Under the pieces are notes generated by a model. It searched no databases. It was not told the DNA's origin and was given only the letters and a program-made list of their open reading frames with translations. Shown piece after piece: positions 32,941 through 44,875 of a stretch of 64,000 nt of DNA. Position 1 is the stretch's first letter; each line of letters begins with the position of its first letter. A program made the translations under genes and the position numbers. Source of the stretch: Notolepis coatsorum (Eukaryota > Chordata > Actinopteri > Aulopiformes > Paralepididae); the NCBI GenBank assembly GCA_963971535.1, contig OZ020585.1, positions 29,225,131 to 29,289,130 of the forward strand, in the 5' to 3' direction.

Positions 32941-34729
32941 TAACACTAAGTATGATACCCCAAATACGAGCTCTATTCGCCTTATTTACTTCACTCCATC
33001 TTTAGATCTACCGTACATCTTTAGACTCTTAGATTGCTATGAACACGTTTAAATGAGCAGAAGACTAACTGAATTCCATATATTTCAAACTACAGCAGAG
33101 AAGAACAATCTGATTCCGGTTACCATGAGTTAAATTCTGAATTTGTATTCTGCCTGTTTTGACTCATTCATTTCTCGAAGTGGTGTTTTTATAGCAACGT
33201 TTTAACATTGAAGTAAAGTGTACATCTGTTCACACTGAAAACACACATTTCAGTAAACAACATTTTCTCTCCTGCTAAGTGCAAAGGAACACCTTCAGAC
33301 ATGCACATACAAACCACAAACACAAAGCTAACCTAACCACAACCCTCGCCTAGATTAGCCAAACCATAAAGCAGTACCATGTGGTTTTAAGAAAAGATAA
33401 CCTACAATAATTAGTTACACGTTTTTTTTTATGTTTTCACAATTTGCAAAAAGAAATTACCTTTTAAAACTAAGCAAAGCCTTGGCTGTGGGAGGTCCTC
33501 CGATATGGAAATGGGGTCCTGTCCCTAGATAAAAACCAAATCAAACAAAAAATAAGTACTTTTAATTGGAAAAAGACTATTGCCAAATGCTTTTGCACTG
33601 CACAGAAGTCACAAGCCTTACTAGTCTACAAAATACACCATTTGCATGCGTTCAAACACTGGTTTCGCAGGAATAGTCAGACTTGTAGTCAGACCCTAAT
33701 ATGGGGTCACCTGCTAAAAACAACTGTAACCTAACCATTATTCTAACTTTGACCCGTAACCTCCAATGAAAAAAAAACGTTCAAAGGGGACATACTATTT
33801 TCATGCCATTTTGCCACAGGGGGGTGTGTGGTTTAGCCCCAGGGGTGTGTGGTTTTGCAGGACGTAATTATCACAATAAAAACACGTTTTCATCTGCAAA
33901 TGAGGTTAGGGTAATGTGTGAGGTCATCAGTAAGGTTAAGGTAAGGGAGAACGGGAGTCCCCTTTTCAAAGTGAAAACCAGCCCAAAAGTCCTCACATCC
34001 TCAAAAAGTCCTTGTTTTCTTACTGTATATTCAGGGCTCAAGTATATAATGCAAAAACAAAGACAAATACAGGTGAAACAGGCTGCACGCATACACACAC
34101 ACACACTAAAATCCTACCTTGTCCATCCTTCCTGGATGCCTGCATCACTGGCACTGAAAAGAGATATGTGGTTAAGCTCCTTTGTGTCACACAGGTATCC
34201 TCTCGACTTCTCCTGGATGTATCCACCGTCTAGCTCATAATCCCTCGGTCGCTCGTGTGGCTAATGGCCGAACAGGGTGCACAGGAGCCCTATGTGAAGC
34301 CCTCTGGTGCTGAAATCAATGCAGGCCTCTAAGCCTCCTGAAAGGGTTCAGTAAGCAAATGATGACCCACTCACTGCAACATGAGCTCCATAATCCGCCT
34401 CCTGCACTTCTTGGATCAGTCTTACAGTATGTTTGTCATCAGTTTCAATACAGACTCAAAATATATTACACACTTTCATATATGTGTAGTGTCCAATTAC
34501 TAAATGACTAATCTTTTTGATATATTATTATTTTTGTAATACAATTGTCATGGTGTCTTTTTCATAATTTTTTAAAATATTTTAATCCAATTTCTATCCA
34601 ACATTTATAATAATGCTGCAAGGATGTTTTTTGTTGATAAAAAAAAGACCGTAATGTATATTAATTTGACAATATTCTATATTCAGTGTCCTTGATGGTA
34701 CAGTAAGAATCCATACATTTGCATGGATC
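32941..34729. other. intergenic sequence, nothing recognised
   Basis: Mostly AT-rich. A short run of CA repeats (34092-34106) and open frames without recognisable protein text are all I see. Confidence 0.5.
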
Positions 34730-35225
34730 TATCTATCTAGGTCGTCCTCGAACGGGCCCTCCATCGGTCCTTCCAGTCATCCCGATCCTCCATGCATCTG
34801 GCTAGCTCGCCGGTGCATTCTGTTCCCGCATCTCTCCTGAGTACGTCCACGTAGGTTAATGTGGGACGTCCTCGTGATCGATGCCCGTGTGTTGGTTCCC
34901 ACAGCACAAGTTTGCTGGTTGGCATCTCATGATGTCTCTGGCAGTGACCTGCCAGCCTCATTCTCCTGACTGCCACTTTCTCGCTCACCCTTAGCACCCC
35001 CCCATACAAGTTTGCATTAGTGACATGCTCATCCCTGTTGATGTTGAGCACCACACGCATCATTCTGGTGTAGCACCCATCCAAGGACTTCTGCAGGGTG
35101 GGCTTCAAGGTCCAGCATTCACTGCCATACAAAAGGACAGACTCAACTGTTGCATGCAAGAAGTTGAGCTTGATTTGACGGGGGAGGTTGGATTTCCACA
35201 CACTGGTCATGCCGTTCAGAGCCCT
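34730..35225 (-). mobile_element. RTE-like LINE, C-terminal fragment
   Basis: The minus-strand frame 35210-34737 reads LLYGSECWTLKPTLQKSLDG, then RMMRVVLNI, RRMRLAGHCQRHHEMPTSKL and GRPTLTYVDVLRRDAGTECT. This is the well-known C-terminal text of RTE-class elements in fish. The 3' end has a short (ATCT)n tail (34726-34737). It is a 157-codon open piece, 5'-truncated. Confidence 0.85.
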
Positions 35226-35239
35226 CCATGATCCATGAT

Positions 35240-36507
35240 GATATACTTTAATAGATTAGATAAACATTTATTGTCATTATACAGAGTGCAAATGTAACAG
35301 TAAAGTGCAATATACAATGTACAGGTGATTAAACTCCACTAGATTAAAGTACTACTGAGTAATAATGCTAATCAGATGTATTGTGTGTTGTAGTATTGTT
35401 ATGTACAGTGATACAGGTATGGCACTATGGTAGTAAGTCATACTGGCCAGCCAGTGCCACACACACCTTGTAATCTATATTCTTCCTGTTTTTTGGGACA
35501 CTACTCCTCCTAGAGCTTTCGCACCACACACAATTGAATACTTTATTTGGTTCCACAAATTATATTACATAAACAGGGAATCAAATATATCGGGGCCAAG
35601 CAGCACTGAACACACTGAACGTATTCCCCAGTGTCTGAAATATTGTGTCTGTTACTATAGGCTTGAGTAAGTTGTAATGAACCAAAGGAGAATATACCTT
35701 TTTATTTTTCATATTTGATAGTGAATAACACCATGCTAACATTGACCAGAGCTGAGCTCATTCAGCACCTTCTTGAGCAGTGGCGGACTCAGGCTGTTTG
35801 AAGGGCGAAAAGAAAAAAGGGCACCTACTGCACATTACAACATGGGACCCCATCAGCGAGCAAAAAGCTATGATGTGTCACGTATGGTGAAATAGTCCTC
35901 ATCCTTGATTAAGATTAACATGTAGTCTAGGCAATCCAGATTAAAAGTATAACCACACCTCTATGATAAAAACACACAGGGAACAATACACCTTTAAAAT
36001 GTTTATTTCACAAACACCTCCAAAGAAAATATGTTGGTTATTTTCATGCTATATGTTAAGCTATAAAATACACTTGATTCAAGAAAATTATGAACAAATA
36101 TGATTTTAAGACCCAACATTAAATTACTGTAACTGAAAAGTGTTCTCATTTGAAAATAACTGCATGTACATTAAAGGCACATATTGTTTTTTTAAGCCGA
36201 TGTGTTTAGTTCAGCGCAGCTTTAGGACCTGGGGACTATACTACTTTAATGAAAGAGAACTAGCTAGTTACTTATTAAGGGAGCTAATGTGTGAATTCAG
36301 TAGTAGTTAACTTGCCATACAAAGTGAGTGTTAGTGTTAGCCAGCGGTTTGTTTTTATTATAACCCAGTGGTAACTTTCTGTTGAGAATAATTGTCCAGG
36401 TGGTCAATAAAGTGCCTGAAGATAAGTCGAACTGCCTCATTCTTCACCGATTGCCACAGTATGTTTTCAACAATGGGATTTTAAACTTTATTGTTTCATC
36501 ATTGATT
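35240..36507. other. intergenic sequence with a LINE 3' UTR scrap
   Basis: 35262-35345 (GATAAACATTTATTGTCATT, then AGTGCAATATACAATGTAC) is a reversed LINE 3' end. The remainder is AT-rich and unrecognised. Confidence 0.5.
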
Positions 36508-36780
36508 GATTGATTGAAAACTTTATTAACAGATTGCAGAATGGGTACAGTACAGTACAGCTCAATACATACAATTGTTAAGGGGATGCAGACCAGAGAA
36601 AGACTTTCGTCTTGTTTACATCAGGGTCCCCCATTTTCAATTCATCATAACATATATGACATACACGACATACAGATAGACAGTACTGCTACATCTATAC
36701 ATTTATGACATACCAGATTTGCAAATACAGTACCGTTTGTGATACAAAAAGAGTCTAAAAAAGAGAGTATATACATTTGA
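36508..36780 (-). mobile_element. LINE-A 3' UTR fragment
   Basis: Left tail (ATTG)n then AAAACTTTATTAACAGATTG and the GGGGATGCAGACCAGAGAAA block, ending abruptly at TATACATTTGACGT. Confidence 0.9.
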
Positions 36781-36781
36781 C

Positions 36782-38850
36782 GTGGTGCGATAAAAACCAC
36801 CTGCAGCTAAATGTGGCGAAGACCAAGGAACTGGTTGTGGAGCTGGGGAGGAGGAGGAGTGCACCTGTGACCCTCGTTTCCATCAGGGGAGTTGATGTGG
36901 ACATGGTTTAGGTGTACAAATATCTCAGTGTGCACATCGACAACAAACTGAATGGGTCAAAACACGCAGAGGCACTGTACAAGAAGGGCCAGAGCCGACT
37001 CTACTTCCTCCGAAGGCTGAGATCCTTCAATGTCTGTACAAGGATGTTGAGGATGTTCTATGAGTCGGTGGTGGCGGGCGCCTTCTTGTACGCTGTGACC
37101 TGCTGGGGCAGCGGACTGAGAGCAGGGGACACAACCAGGCTGGATAAGCTGGTCAGGAAGGCCAGTAGCGTGGTTGGGGTGGAGCTGGACTCCCTAGCGA
37201 GGGTGGCGGAGAGGAGGAGCCTTGCTAAGCTCCAGGCCATCAGGGAAAACCCCTCCCACCCACTATACACAGACTTGGCTGACAGGAGGAGCATGTTCAG
37301 TGCTCACACTACCCAAATGCAGCACTGAATGGCACAGGAAGTCCTTCATTCCAACAGCCATCAGACAAAATGGCATCCAATGTAATAAAAAAAGTCAATC
37401 AACGAACTCGATTCTTGTACCGGATCTCCTCTCTGGTAAACAAGAATACCCTGAAGACTCTGGCAGGAGCACTCATTCAAGGGTACTACGACTATGCTTG
37501 CACCTCATGGTACCAAAGCACCTCAAAGGCACTAAAAACCAAATTACAAACATCTCAAAACAAACTAGTCAGACTACTGCTTGACCTGACTCCTAGAACC
37601 CACCTCACCCCTGCACACTTTGCCAACCTAGGATGGCTTAGAGTAGACGACAGAGTACAGCAACTTGCAATGGGCCTGGTCTACAAGATACACTACACGA
37701 CCAAGGTACCCATGTACATGTCAAAATACTTCCCAAAGGTCAGTGATTACCACGATCACAACACCAGAGGGAGCTCCACAAATCATGTAAAACCCAGATT
37801 CGGCTCAAACAAGGGACTAAACACGTTTCGCAATTATGTCACAACAATGTGGAACGCCCTACCCAAAGCTGTAAAGGAATGTGAAATCACTACCCACTTT
37901 CAAAAACACTCTCAAAGAACACCTACGGGAGACTGCAATTCAAAACTGGCCCCTACAAATGTCCTAACCCAGTTGTACAATAAAGACCAAGCATGGCTTT
38001 GTCAGTATTCCAACGTACCCAACCCCCCCCCCCCCCCCCCCCACCTCCAATGTACAGCCCCACCCAACCCCACCCCACCTACCCAACCTCCTCCAATGTA
38101 CAGTTTCTATGTCAAATGTATGTCAGTATTCCAATGTACAGTGTCGTCGTCCCCTACCCAACCCCCCCCCCCCCCCCCCCCCCCCCCACCTCCAATGTAC
38201 AGCCCCACCCCACCTACCCAACCTCCTCCAATGCACAGTGTCTATGTCAAATGTATATACACTCTTTTTCTGGATTTTTTTAGTATCACAAACAGTACTG
38301 TATTTTAAAATCTGGTATGTCATAAATGTATAGATGTAGCAGTACTGTCTATCTGTATGTCGTGTGTGTCATATGATGAATTGAAAATGGGGGACCCTGA
38401 TGGAAACAAGACGAAAGACTTTCTCAGGTCTGCATCCTCTTAACAATTGTATGTATTGAGCTGTACTGTACTGTACCCATTCTGCAATCTGTTAATAAAC
38501 TTTTCAATCAATCAATCAATCTATACAATGCATCACTGTGCATCACTGCATCACTGAGCACAGAGTGGCAGTTACCATCTTCCTGGACTTAGTTCGAAAC
38601 AGCACTGTGCAATACTACACCTACTGTAGACCTCAGTATATTTTTACTGTATTTATTTACTGTATATTTTATTCCATTTTTATTCTATTTTACTCTACTC
38701 TTATCCTAGGCAACTTGATTTGATTTGTTTTATTATTCTAATTCGTGACCTGTTCTGTCTAAATGTTTAAATGTTGAGCGATTTGCAGTGTCAGATTTCC
38801 CACGGGATAATAAAAGTATTTCTATTCTATTCTATTCTAACTACATTGAA
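36782..38850 (+). mobile_element. L2-like LINE, 3' half, interrupted by LINE-A
   Basis: 36782-37365 encodes YKYLSVHIDNKLNGSKHAEA, KGQSRLYFLRRLRSFNVCT and LDKLVRKASSVVGVELDSLA. 38525-38850 is the matching 3' UTR, ending GGGATAATAAAAGTATTTCT and the tail (ATTCT)n. The coding part stops at GCCATCAGAC and resumes as TCTATACAATGCATC after the LINE-A insert at 37366-38521, so these are one element. A stop precedes YKYLSV, so it is dead. Confidence 0.85.
37366..38521 (+). mobile_element. LINE-A, 5'-truncated copy nested in L2-like LINE
   Basis: Begins at GACAAAATGGCATCC, open through MASNVIKKVNQRTRFLYRIS to WNALPKAVKECE, where a small indel shifts the frame. The 3' UTR has long C runs (38024-38041, 38161-38187) and an internal duplication of about 120 bp. 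It ends in (TCAA)n. Confidence 0.9.
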
Positions 38851-39374
38851 GGAGGTTGGGTTGGGGGGGGGGGGAACCTGTACAACTGTACAAGCAAAAC
38901 TACATTGGAATATCGACGAAACCATACTTGGTTCTAAGAAGAGGGTCTTGTGTATTCTTGGGTTAGGTCATTTACTGTACATTGGAGGGGGTTGGGTTTG
39001 GACATTTACAGGGGCCAGTTTCGAATTGCAGTCTCCCGTAGGTGTTCTTTGAGAGTGGTTTTGAAAGTGGGTAGTGATTCACATTCCTTTACAGCTTTGG
39101 GTAGGGCGTTCCACATTGATGTGGCATAATTGCGAAACGTGTTTAGTCCCTTGTTTGAGCCGAATCTGTGTTTAACATGATTTGTGGAGCTCCCTCTGGT
39201 GTTGTGGTCGTGGTATTCACTGACCTTTGGGAAGTATTTTGACATGTACATGGGTATCTTAGTCGTGTAGTGTATCTTGTAGACCACGCCCATTGCTGTG
39301 CTCTGTCTTCTACTCTAAGCCATCCTAGGTAGTCAAAGTGGGCAGGGGTGAGGTGGGTTCTAGGAGTAAGGACA
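38851..39374 (-). mobile_element. LINE-A fragment lacking its 3' tail
   Basis: The minus-strand frame 39293-39006 reads KIHYTTKIPMYMSKYFPKVS, through WNALPKAVKECESLP, to RETAIRNWPL. It abuts the L2-like tail at the left and an LTR-like repeat at the right, where it is cut at CTAGGAGTAAGG. Confidence 0.88.
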
Positions 39375-40091
39375 AGGCGGATAGCGATTCAAAGGAGCTT
39401 TAATTCTACACATAGAATGAAGCAAGACAAACAAAAAAACACTATAAACAAACAACCTTCTCAAACCACGAAACAAAAACCTCTCAGTAAATATTGGAAA
39501 GAGGGCAAACTAAAGGGGGTTAAACTAAAGGTAACACGAGGAAAACACTCAAATAGAAACACTTACTTAAACAGATATGAACACGAACGGGGGAACGCGG
39601 GAATGGAACCACAGGGAAAGATACTACACGACAACCAAGGACACGAGGGCAACGACGACAGCAACACGAACAATGAACGCACACAGAGAACAGGATCAAA
39701 GACAGAATTAATATACACAGGCTAATTGACAAACGGGACACACAAGGGCTTATTACAACGAGAGACACCTGGGATGGGAAACAGACTGACAGACTATAGT
39801 ACTGTACACAGATAAACACAATACAAGAGACTAGAGAAAACAGATAACACCATAAGACAAGACTAGACAGTAACTCAAATACAAGAAGACTATAACACAC
39901 TAGGAAGGAACATAACAAGTACAAGAAGAATAAACCTAAACAAGACAGGGGAACACGAAGGGCAAGAGGCTCACTGGGAGACAGCAAGAGGGGGAGAACA
40001 CAGAGGAACATAGATATTCTAAATAAACACAAGTGCACGAGGAGGGAACAGGAGGGGGGAAATGGGCAGGACCAGGTGGAACATAACAATA
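39375..40091 (-). mobile_element. possible solo LTR-like repeat (fossil)
   Basis: Read on the minus strand it begins TGTTATGTTCC and has pyrimidine-rich text with many TTGT/CCTGT phrases. Near its end it has a poly(A)-signal-like AATTAAAGCTCC, the general layout of an LTR. No clear target duplication and no internal coding region was found, so this could be another repeat type. Confidence 0.35.
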
Positions 40092-40899
40092 CCAGCAAGG
40101 AAAAGCAACTATAGCTCGGCCGAGAAAGTGCCGATCGACTTGGGATTGGTTGCGCCGTGTTCAGGAGACTAAGGCGTATAAAAGTATATTGGATCATGTC
40201 TCCAGCACCCCCACAGCCGTACTGTATATGTAAATGTACTATAGTCATTCCGACTCTGAGGTGTGGGGACAGGTTTAGTAGTTGGAATCTTTGGGAATCT
40301 CGGATTCTATTCTTGGGGTCATGATTCGATTTCAACTCTATTCTCAATTCAAGCAGATTCTGAATTGCTTTTAACCTTCATGTTACAAAGTTTGGATATT
40401 GTGTCTTTATGCTTGGTTTATTTTGGCAATATAGGATTTAGCATGCTAATAATTTACAGATCTAAGGTCATGAGAAAGTTGAAACAATATCACAAGACTT
40501 AAAACTGAAAAACATTTCAGTTACATTTTTATAACTTTGATATTTAATCTCATAAAATCGATTCTTGATTAGAAAATGTTTTCCCCCCACACCCCTAAAA
40601 TTTAGTTTGAGGAATTTAGCTGACACTGGAAATAGATTCATTTGCAGGGACTACGGAGGAAGTAAGCAGATAAATTGTCACTGTAATGAAATATCAAATA
40701 TGACATCAAATTGAACAAAATTAAACATTTGGTATCAAACAAAAAAGAAAATTGATTGTTTGGTTAAAAAAAATTCAAGAAGTAACATTGAAAGTAAACA
40801 GTTTTTACTGGAAATACTTGCAGCAAACAATATAGTTGAATGCACCTCAGGTCTCCTCAAGGTCACAACTATTCTGGGAATCCAGGGTATAGAGGTCAA
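40092..40899. other. intergenic sequence, nothing recognised
   Basis: AT-rich. A GGAATCT.GGAATC-type repeated phrase near 40290-40310 is the only local structure. Confidence 0.45.
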
Positions 40900-41380
40900 C
40901 AGGCCCGGACTGGCCATCGGGAGCAGCGGGAGTTTTCCCGGTATAATAATTAATAATATATTTTTTTAAATGTACCTGCAGTCAGGCCACTGAACTTAGA
41001 AGCAGGCCAGGCCAGTGTTTCTACTTGTGACGGCGCGATAGTTAGATAGCCTAGGTGGGGAACAGGTGGATCTTTCAGGAGATCACTGCGACAGAGGGTA
41101 ACGCAGTCTAAACTCACACAAGTTGGAGAACTATCTCTCTCTCTCTCTTGCTCACACACACAAAGGGAGCCGCATGTGATTGGTGGAGGCGGGACCATTA
41201 CAAAAAAACTAAAAATCCATTGAAATCAGTGTTGTTGCTAATCATTGACATATGCTGTAATAATCCCCCCCAGAAAATTCCACTTTGCATTTGATATATT
41301 GAAAGAATTAAATAAAATGAACAATAATTTGTGATGCCATCACAAACACTGGCATTTAAAGGGTACAAATTATAAAATTC

Positions 41381-41468
41381 CGGGCGGCTACGTGGTGCAG
41401 TGGGCAAGGCGCTCACCACGAATACTGGAGACGCTGGGTTCGCCTGTTCGAGCCCAGCGCTCCACATT
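41381..41468 (+). mobile_element. tRNA-like SINE head
   Basis: GGCTACGTGGTGCAGTGGGC then GCGCTCACCACGAATACTG and GTTCGCCTGTTCGAGCCC look like tRNA A- and B-box regions. It is followed by the L2-like 3' end. Confidence 0.5.
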
Positions 41469-41474
41469 GCTTTC

Positions 41475-41950
41475 AGTTCGAGTCCCTACATTCCACCAGG
41501 GCCTTGAGGAGGGCGAGGAAGATCATGGCAGACCCCGCCCACCCGGGTCACAACCTCTTCAACATGCTCCCCCACGGCAGGCGGCTACGGCTGCCCAAGA
41601 CACTAAAGTCCCGCCACGAGACTGAGTTTCTTCCCCTCAGCAGCTCGCCTGGTAAACGAGTCAGGTGTCCCCCTGCCCCCCCCCCCCCTCTATGGCGAGC
41701 TGCTAGGGCTGGACTTCTGGACTTGAACTTTGTGTTGCACTGTATCCATGTCCCCAACCACCGCACTTTCACAGTCTTATTGTTGTCTCACTGTTATGTC
41801 CTGTCTTGCACTTTACTTAAAATTATTTATTTACTGTTGTATTGTTCTTAATTGTGAAAAAAAAGTATGCACTGTAATGCCAAAACACGTTCCTTTTTGT
41901 ACATGTATGAAATGGCGAATAAAGTAATCTGAATCTGAATCTGAATCTGA
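41475..41950 (+). mobile_element. L2-like LINE 3' end
   Basis: Encodes MADPAHPGHNLFNMLPHGRR, then LPKTLKSRHETEFLPLS, a C-terminal text of fish L2-type elements. The 3' UTR has AATAAAGTAATC and the tail (TCTGAA)n at 41930-41950. Confidence 0.75.
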
Positions 41951-41951
41951 A

Positions 41952-42031
41952 TGGTCGTCCGGGGAGACATTCGGCAAAGGACGGGTCGGCCGCTTCGCGA
42001 CGCAGCGCATTACATGGTTCGCCACTTGGGT
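41952..42031 (-). mobile_element. SINE head fragment
   Basis: GACATTCGGCAAAGGACGG and GGTTCGCCACTTGGGTGCCC match the head of the minus-strand SINE at 62133-62331. Confidence 0.6.
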
Positions 42032-42350
42032 GCCCAATACACACAATTGTTAAGGGGATGCAGACCAGAGAAAGACTTTCATCTTGTTTACATCAGGGTC
42101 CCCCATTTTCAATTCATAATGACATTTATGACATACACAACATACAGATATAAAAATCTAATCTAATCATCTAATCTAATCATGGCATTTATGACATACA
42201 TGACATACGGTTATAGAGTACTGTTACATTAATGACATACAAGATATGCAAATATTATGCAAATATACAGTACTGTTAAACAGAGATAACAGTAAATATA
42301 TACATATGAGGGGGAGGAAAATGTACATTAGGAGGGGGTGGGTGGGTGGG
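42032..42350 (-). mobile_element. LINE-A 3' UTR fragment
   Basis: ACACACAATTGTTAAGGGG, GACCAGAGAAAGACTTTC and CAGGGTCCCCCATTTTCAAT, as in the full copy, down to AGGAGGGGGTGGGTGGG. It lacks the tail. Confidence 0.88.
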
Positions 42351-42359
42351 AGGCTGTTC

Positions 42360-43411
42360 TACTCTACTGTACTGCTGTAGCTGAGGTCTGCTTCCATCTG
42401 CCCTGCCCTAGTTTCAAGTTTCTTTAATAGTTGTCATACAGAAGTACAGAATACTTTTATACAAAATGCTTCTTACTGTTACGCTCCAGAGACTGTGCTA
42501 GACAAGATAAGTATGAAATAAAATAGTATAGCATGTAAAATAGAAGTAAAAATAGAGGTCACAGTGTTCAGTATAGACATATGTACAATGTTCGATGCAG
42601 AATAGAAGTAACTGAGTTACCATACAATATACAATATACTATGCAATGTACTAATATACAATACTATATAGTGCAAAGCAGAAATGGGATGAGGTACAAT
42701 TTAGGTACAATTTACAGTAAGGTGTACGAGTTGTAGTGCAAATCCTTTACCAATAAATATAACGTGTGTTTAGGTGATCTAAAGTGTGGAGAGTGGGTGC
42801 TGCAGTGTGTTGTTTGTTTAAAGTGAGTGTGTGCGTGTGGATGTGTGTGCTGTGTGCATTTGATGGTTGTTGCATAGTGTTTATTGTTCGTTGAGCAGCC
42901 TGATGGCCTGGGGATAGAAGCTTACTACTCTGCTGTTGTAGCTTGAGGCCTGCTTCCACCTGCCCTGCCCTACTCTGCTGCTCTGCTGTAGCTGAGGCCT
43001 GCTTCCACCTGCCCTGCCCCACTCTGCTGCTGTAGCTTAGGCCTGCTTCCACCTGCCCTGCCCTACTCTGCTGCTGTAGCTTGAGGCCTGCTTCCACCTG
43101 CCCTGCCCTACTCTGCTGTTGTAGCTTGAGGTCTGCTTCCATCTGCCCTGCCCTACTCTGCTGTTGTAGCTTGAGGTCTGCTTCCATCTGCCCTGCCCCA
43201 CTCTGCTGCTCTGCTGTAGCTTGAGGCCTGCTTCCACCTGCCCTGCCCTACTCTGCTGCTGTAGCTTGAGGCCTGCTTCCACCTGCCCTGCCCTACTCTG
43301 CTGTTGTAGCTTGAGGCCTGCTTCCATCTGCCCTGCCCCACTCTGCTGCTCTGCTGTAGCTTGAGGCCTGCTTCCATCTGCCCTGCCCTACTCTGCTGCT
43401 CTGCTGTAGAT
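42360..43411. repeat. 45 bp minisatellite, about 10 copies plus one outlier
   Basis: The unit reads GCCTGCTTCCACCTGCCCTG, then CCCTACTCTGCTGCTGTAGCTTGAG. Ten copies lie at 42928-43411; three or four have an extra 5 bases (TGCTC). One further copy at 42360-42410 is separated by a LINE 3' end (42411-42925), so the LINE landed in the array. Since 45 is a multiple of 3, the minus strand stays open in places as a 15-residue repeat (RWKQASSYSSRVGQG). Confidence 0.92.
42411..42925 (-). mobile_element. L2-like LINE 3' end, inverted partner of 43985-44875
   Basis: Begins GTTTCAAGTTTCTTTAATAG and ends CTGGGGATAGAAGCTTACT. The same text in reverse occurs at 43985-44875. Confidence 0.85.
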
Positions 43412-43684
43412 TGACTCTTACTAGTCATGCTGCTTGCGAGTATGACTTACTAGTGTCTTTGTTCATCGTCACATCACATCTGACTGAGAGAACGTTGTGT
43501 GTGTTTGGCTGCCGCTTCTCATCGGAGTTTGTTTGTTTTTGTTTGTGTCTACACGTTAAAGTCCATGTAGGCTACTGTGTCTGTCCATGTACTGTGTTTG
43601 TCCATGTACTATAATTCAATGTCTGTAAAGTGCTTTGAGATACCTTATGTAAGGCGCTATATAAAATAAGTGTATTATTATTAA

Positions 43685-43722
43685 GTACCTCAACATGTAC
43701 ATGGGTACCTTAGTGGTGTAAC
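43685..43722 (-). mobile_element. LINE-A coding scrap
   Basis: About 38 bases (CATGTACATGGGTACCTTAG) match the YTTKVPMYM region of LINE-A. Confidence 0.6.
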
Positions 43723-43984
43723 AAAAATGTTCCTGGTGGGGGACCCCCTGCTTAAAAAGTGGCCTAACTGGGGCTATATTTTGCACTATATTTCCTGGCC
43801 TGAATGATTTCCCCAGTCCGGCCCTGCAGGTCAAGCTCTTATAACCACTGTGCATGGGTTGTGCTGTGATGTAATAGCTGCGTTAGAGCTTAAAGGGAAA
43901 ATCCACCCTAAAATAGAATTTACTTTGTGCTGTTCTGATGATCTTGGGCATCTATAAACACAAGATAACATTCTCCCTAAAGGT

Positions 43985-44875
43985 GGAAATCAGAAAATCA
44001 AGACCTGCATCAAGCTTCTATCCCCAGGCCATCAGGATGCTCAACGAACAATAACACTATGTAACAACCATCAAATGCACTCACAGCACACACGTCATCC
44101 ACACGCACACACTCACTTTAAACAAACAACTCACTGCAGCACCCACTTTACACACTTTAGAACACCTAAACACACTTTATATTTATTGGTAAAGAATTTG
44201 CACTACAACCCATACCTCATTACACCTTACTGTAAATTGTACCTAAATTGTACCTCATGAATGAATGAATGAATGAATGAATGAATGAATGAATGAATGA
44301 ATGAATGAATGAATGAATGAATGAAAACTTTATTTAACAGATTGCAGAATGGGTACAATACAGTACGGCTCAATACACACAATTGTTAAGGGGATGCAGA
44401 CCTGAGAAAGACGTTTGTCTTGTTTACATCAGGGTCCCCCATTTTCAATTCATATAGACATTTATGACATACACAACATACATGACATTTATGGCATAGG
44501 GACACCGTTTATGTCACAAATGTATCAGTACTAACATTTGTGACATAAACGGTATTCAAATATACAGTACTGTTACCCCTCCTGACAGAGTATATACATA
44601 TGATGGGGAGGGGACTGTACATTAGGATATTGTATAGTATATTGTATGGTAACTCAGTTACTTCTACTCTGCATTGAACATTGTACATATGTACATACTG
44701 AACACTTGTGTCTACGTAAGTGACTTCTATTTTATACTGCTATACTTATTTTATTTTATACTTATCTATTTTTGTCTAGCACAGTCTCTGGAGCGTAACA
44801 GAAAGAAGCATTTTGTATAAAAGTATTCTGTACTTCTGTATGACAACTAATAAAGAAACTTGAAACTTGAAGATT
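43985..44875 (+). mobile_element. L2-like LINE 3' end interrupted by LINE-A 3' UTR
   Basis: 43985-44252 (AGCTTCTATCCCCAGGCCAT onward) and 44626-44875 (ending AATAAAGAAACTTGAAACTT) together match the inverse of 42411-42925. LINE-A (44253-44625) sits between them. Just before, at 43888-43985, is the left half of a TTAA MITE (AAAATCCACCCTAAAATAGA) also seen at 54273-54413. Confidence 0.85.
44253..44625 (-). mobile_element. LINE-A 3' UTR fragment with long (GAAT)n tail
   Basis: The tail (GAAT)n runs 44258-44323, about 16 units, then AACTTTATTTAACAGATTG. 44504-44523 and 44534-44553 form a 20 bp perfect inverted repeat absent from the full LINE-A copy. Confidence 0.9.

Larger units (their letters stand above)
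40900..43826. mobile_element. hAT-type element carrying many later insertions
   Basis: The left end is CAGGCCCGGACTGG and the right end CCAGTCCGGCCCTG, inverted repeats. The flanks GAGGTCAA (40892-40899) and CAGGTCAA (43827-43834) match at 7 of 8 bases. Inside lie a tRNA-like SINE head, L2-like, SINE and LINE-A fragments, and the 45 bp minisatellite. No transposase survives. Confidence 0.75.

Noticed and set aside
36508-38521. Inverted LINE-A pair as a single twin-primed insertion
   Set aside because: Both parts keep their own 3' tails facing outward and an L2-like LINE lies between, so two separate insertions are simpler.
39520-40347. 275-residue minus-strand open frame
   Set aside because: Biased Ser/Leu/Cys composition from pyrimidine-rich LTR-like sequence; no recognisable protein.
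42747-43428. Minus-strand repeat proteins (RWKQASSYSSRVGQG)n as a real gene
   Set aside because: They are the reading of a 45 bp minisatellite whose unit length is divisible by three. There is no conserved start, and the units with 5 extra bases break the frame.
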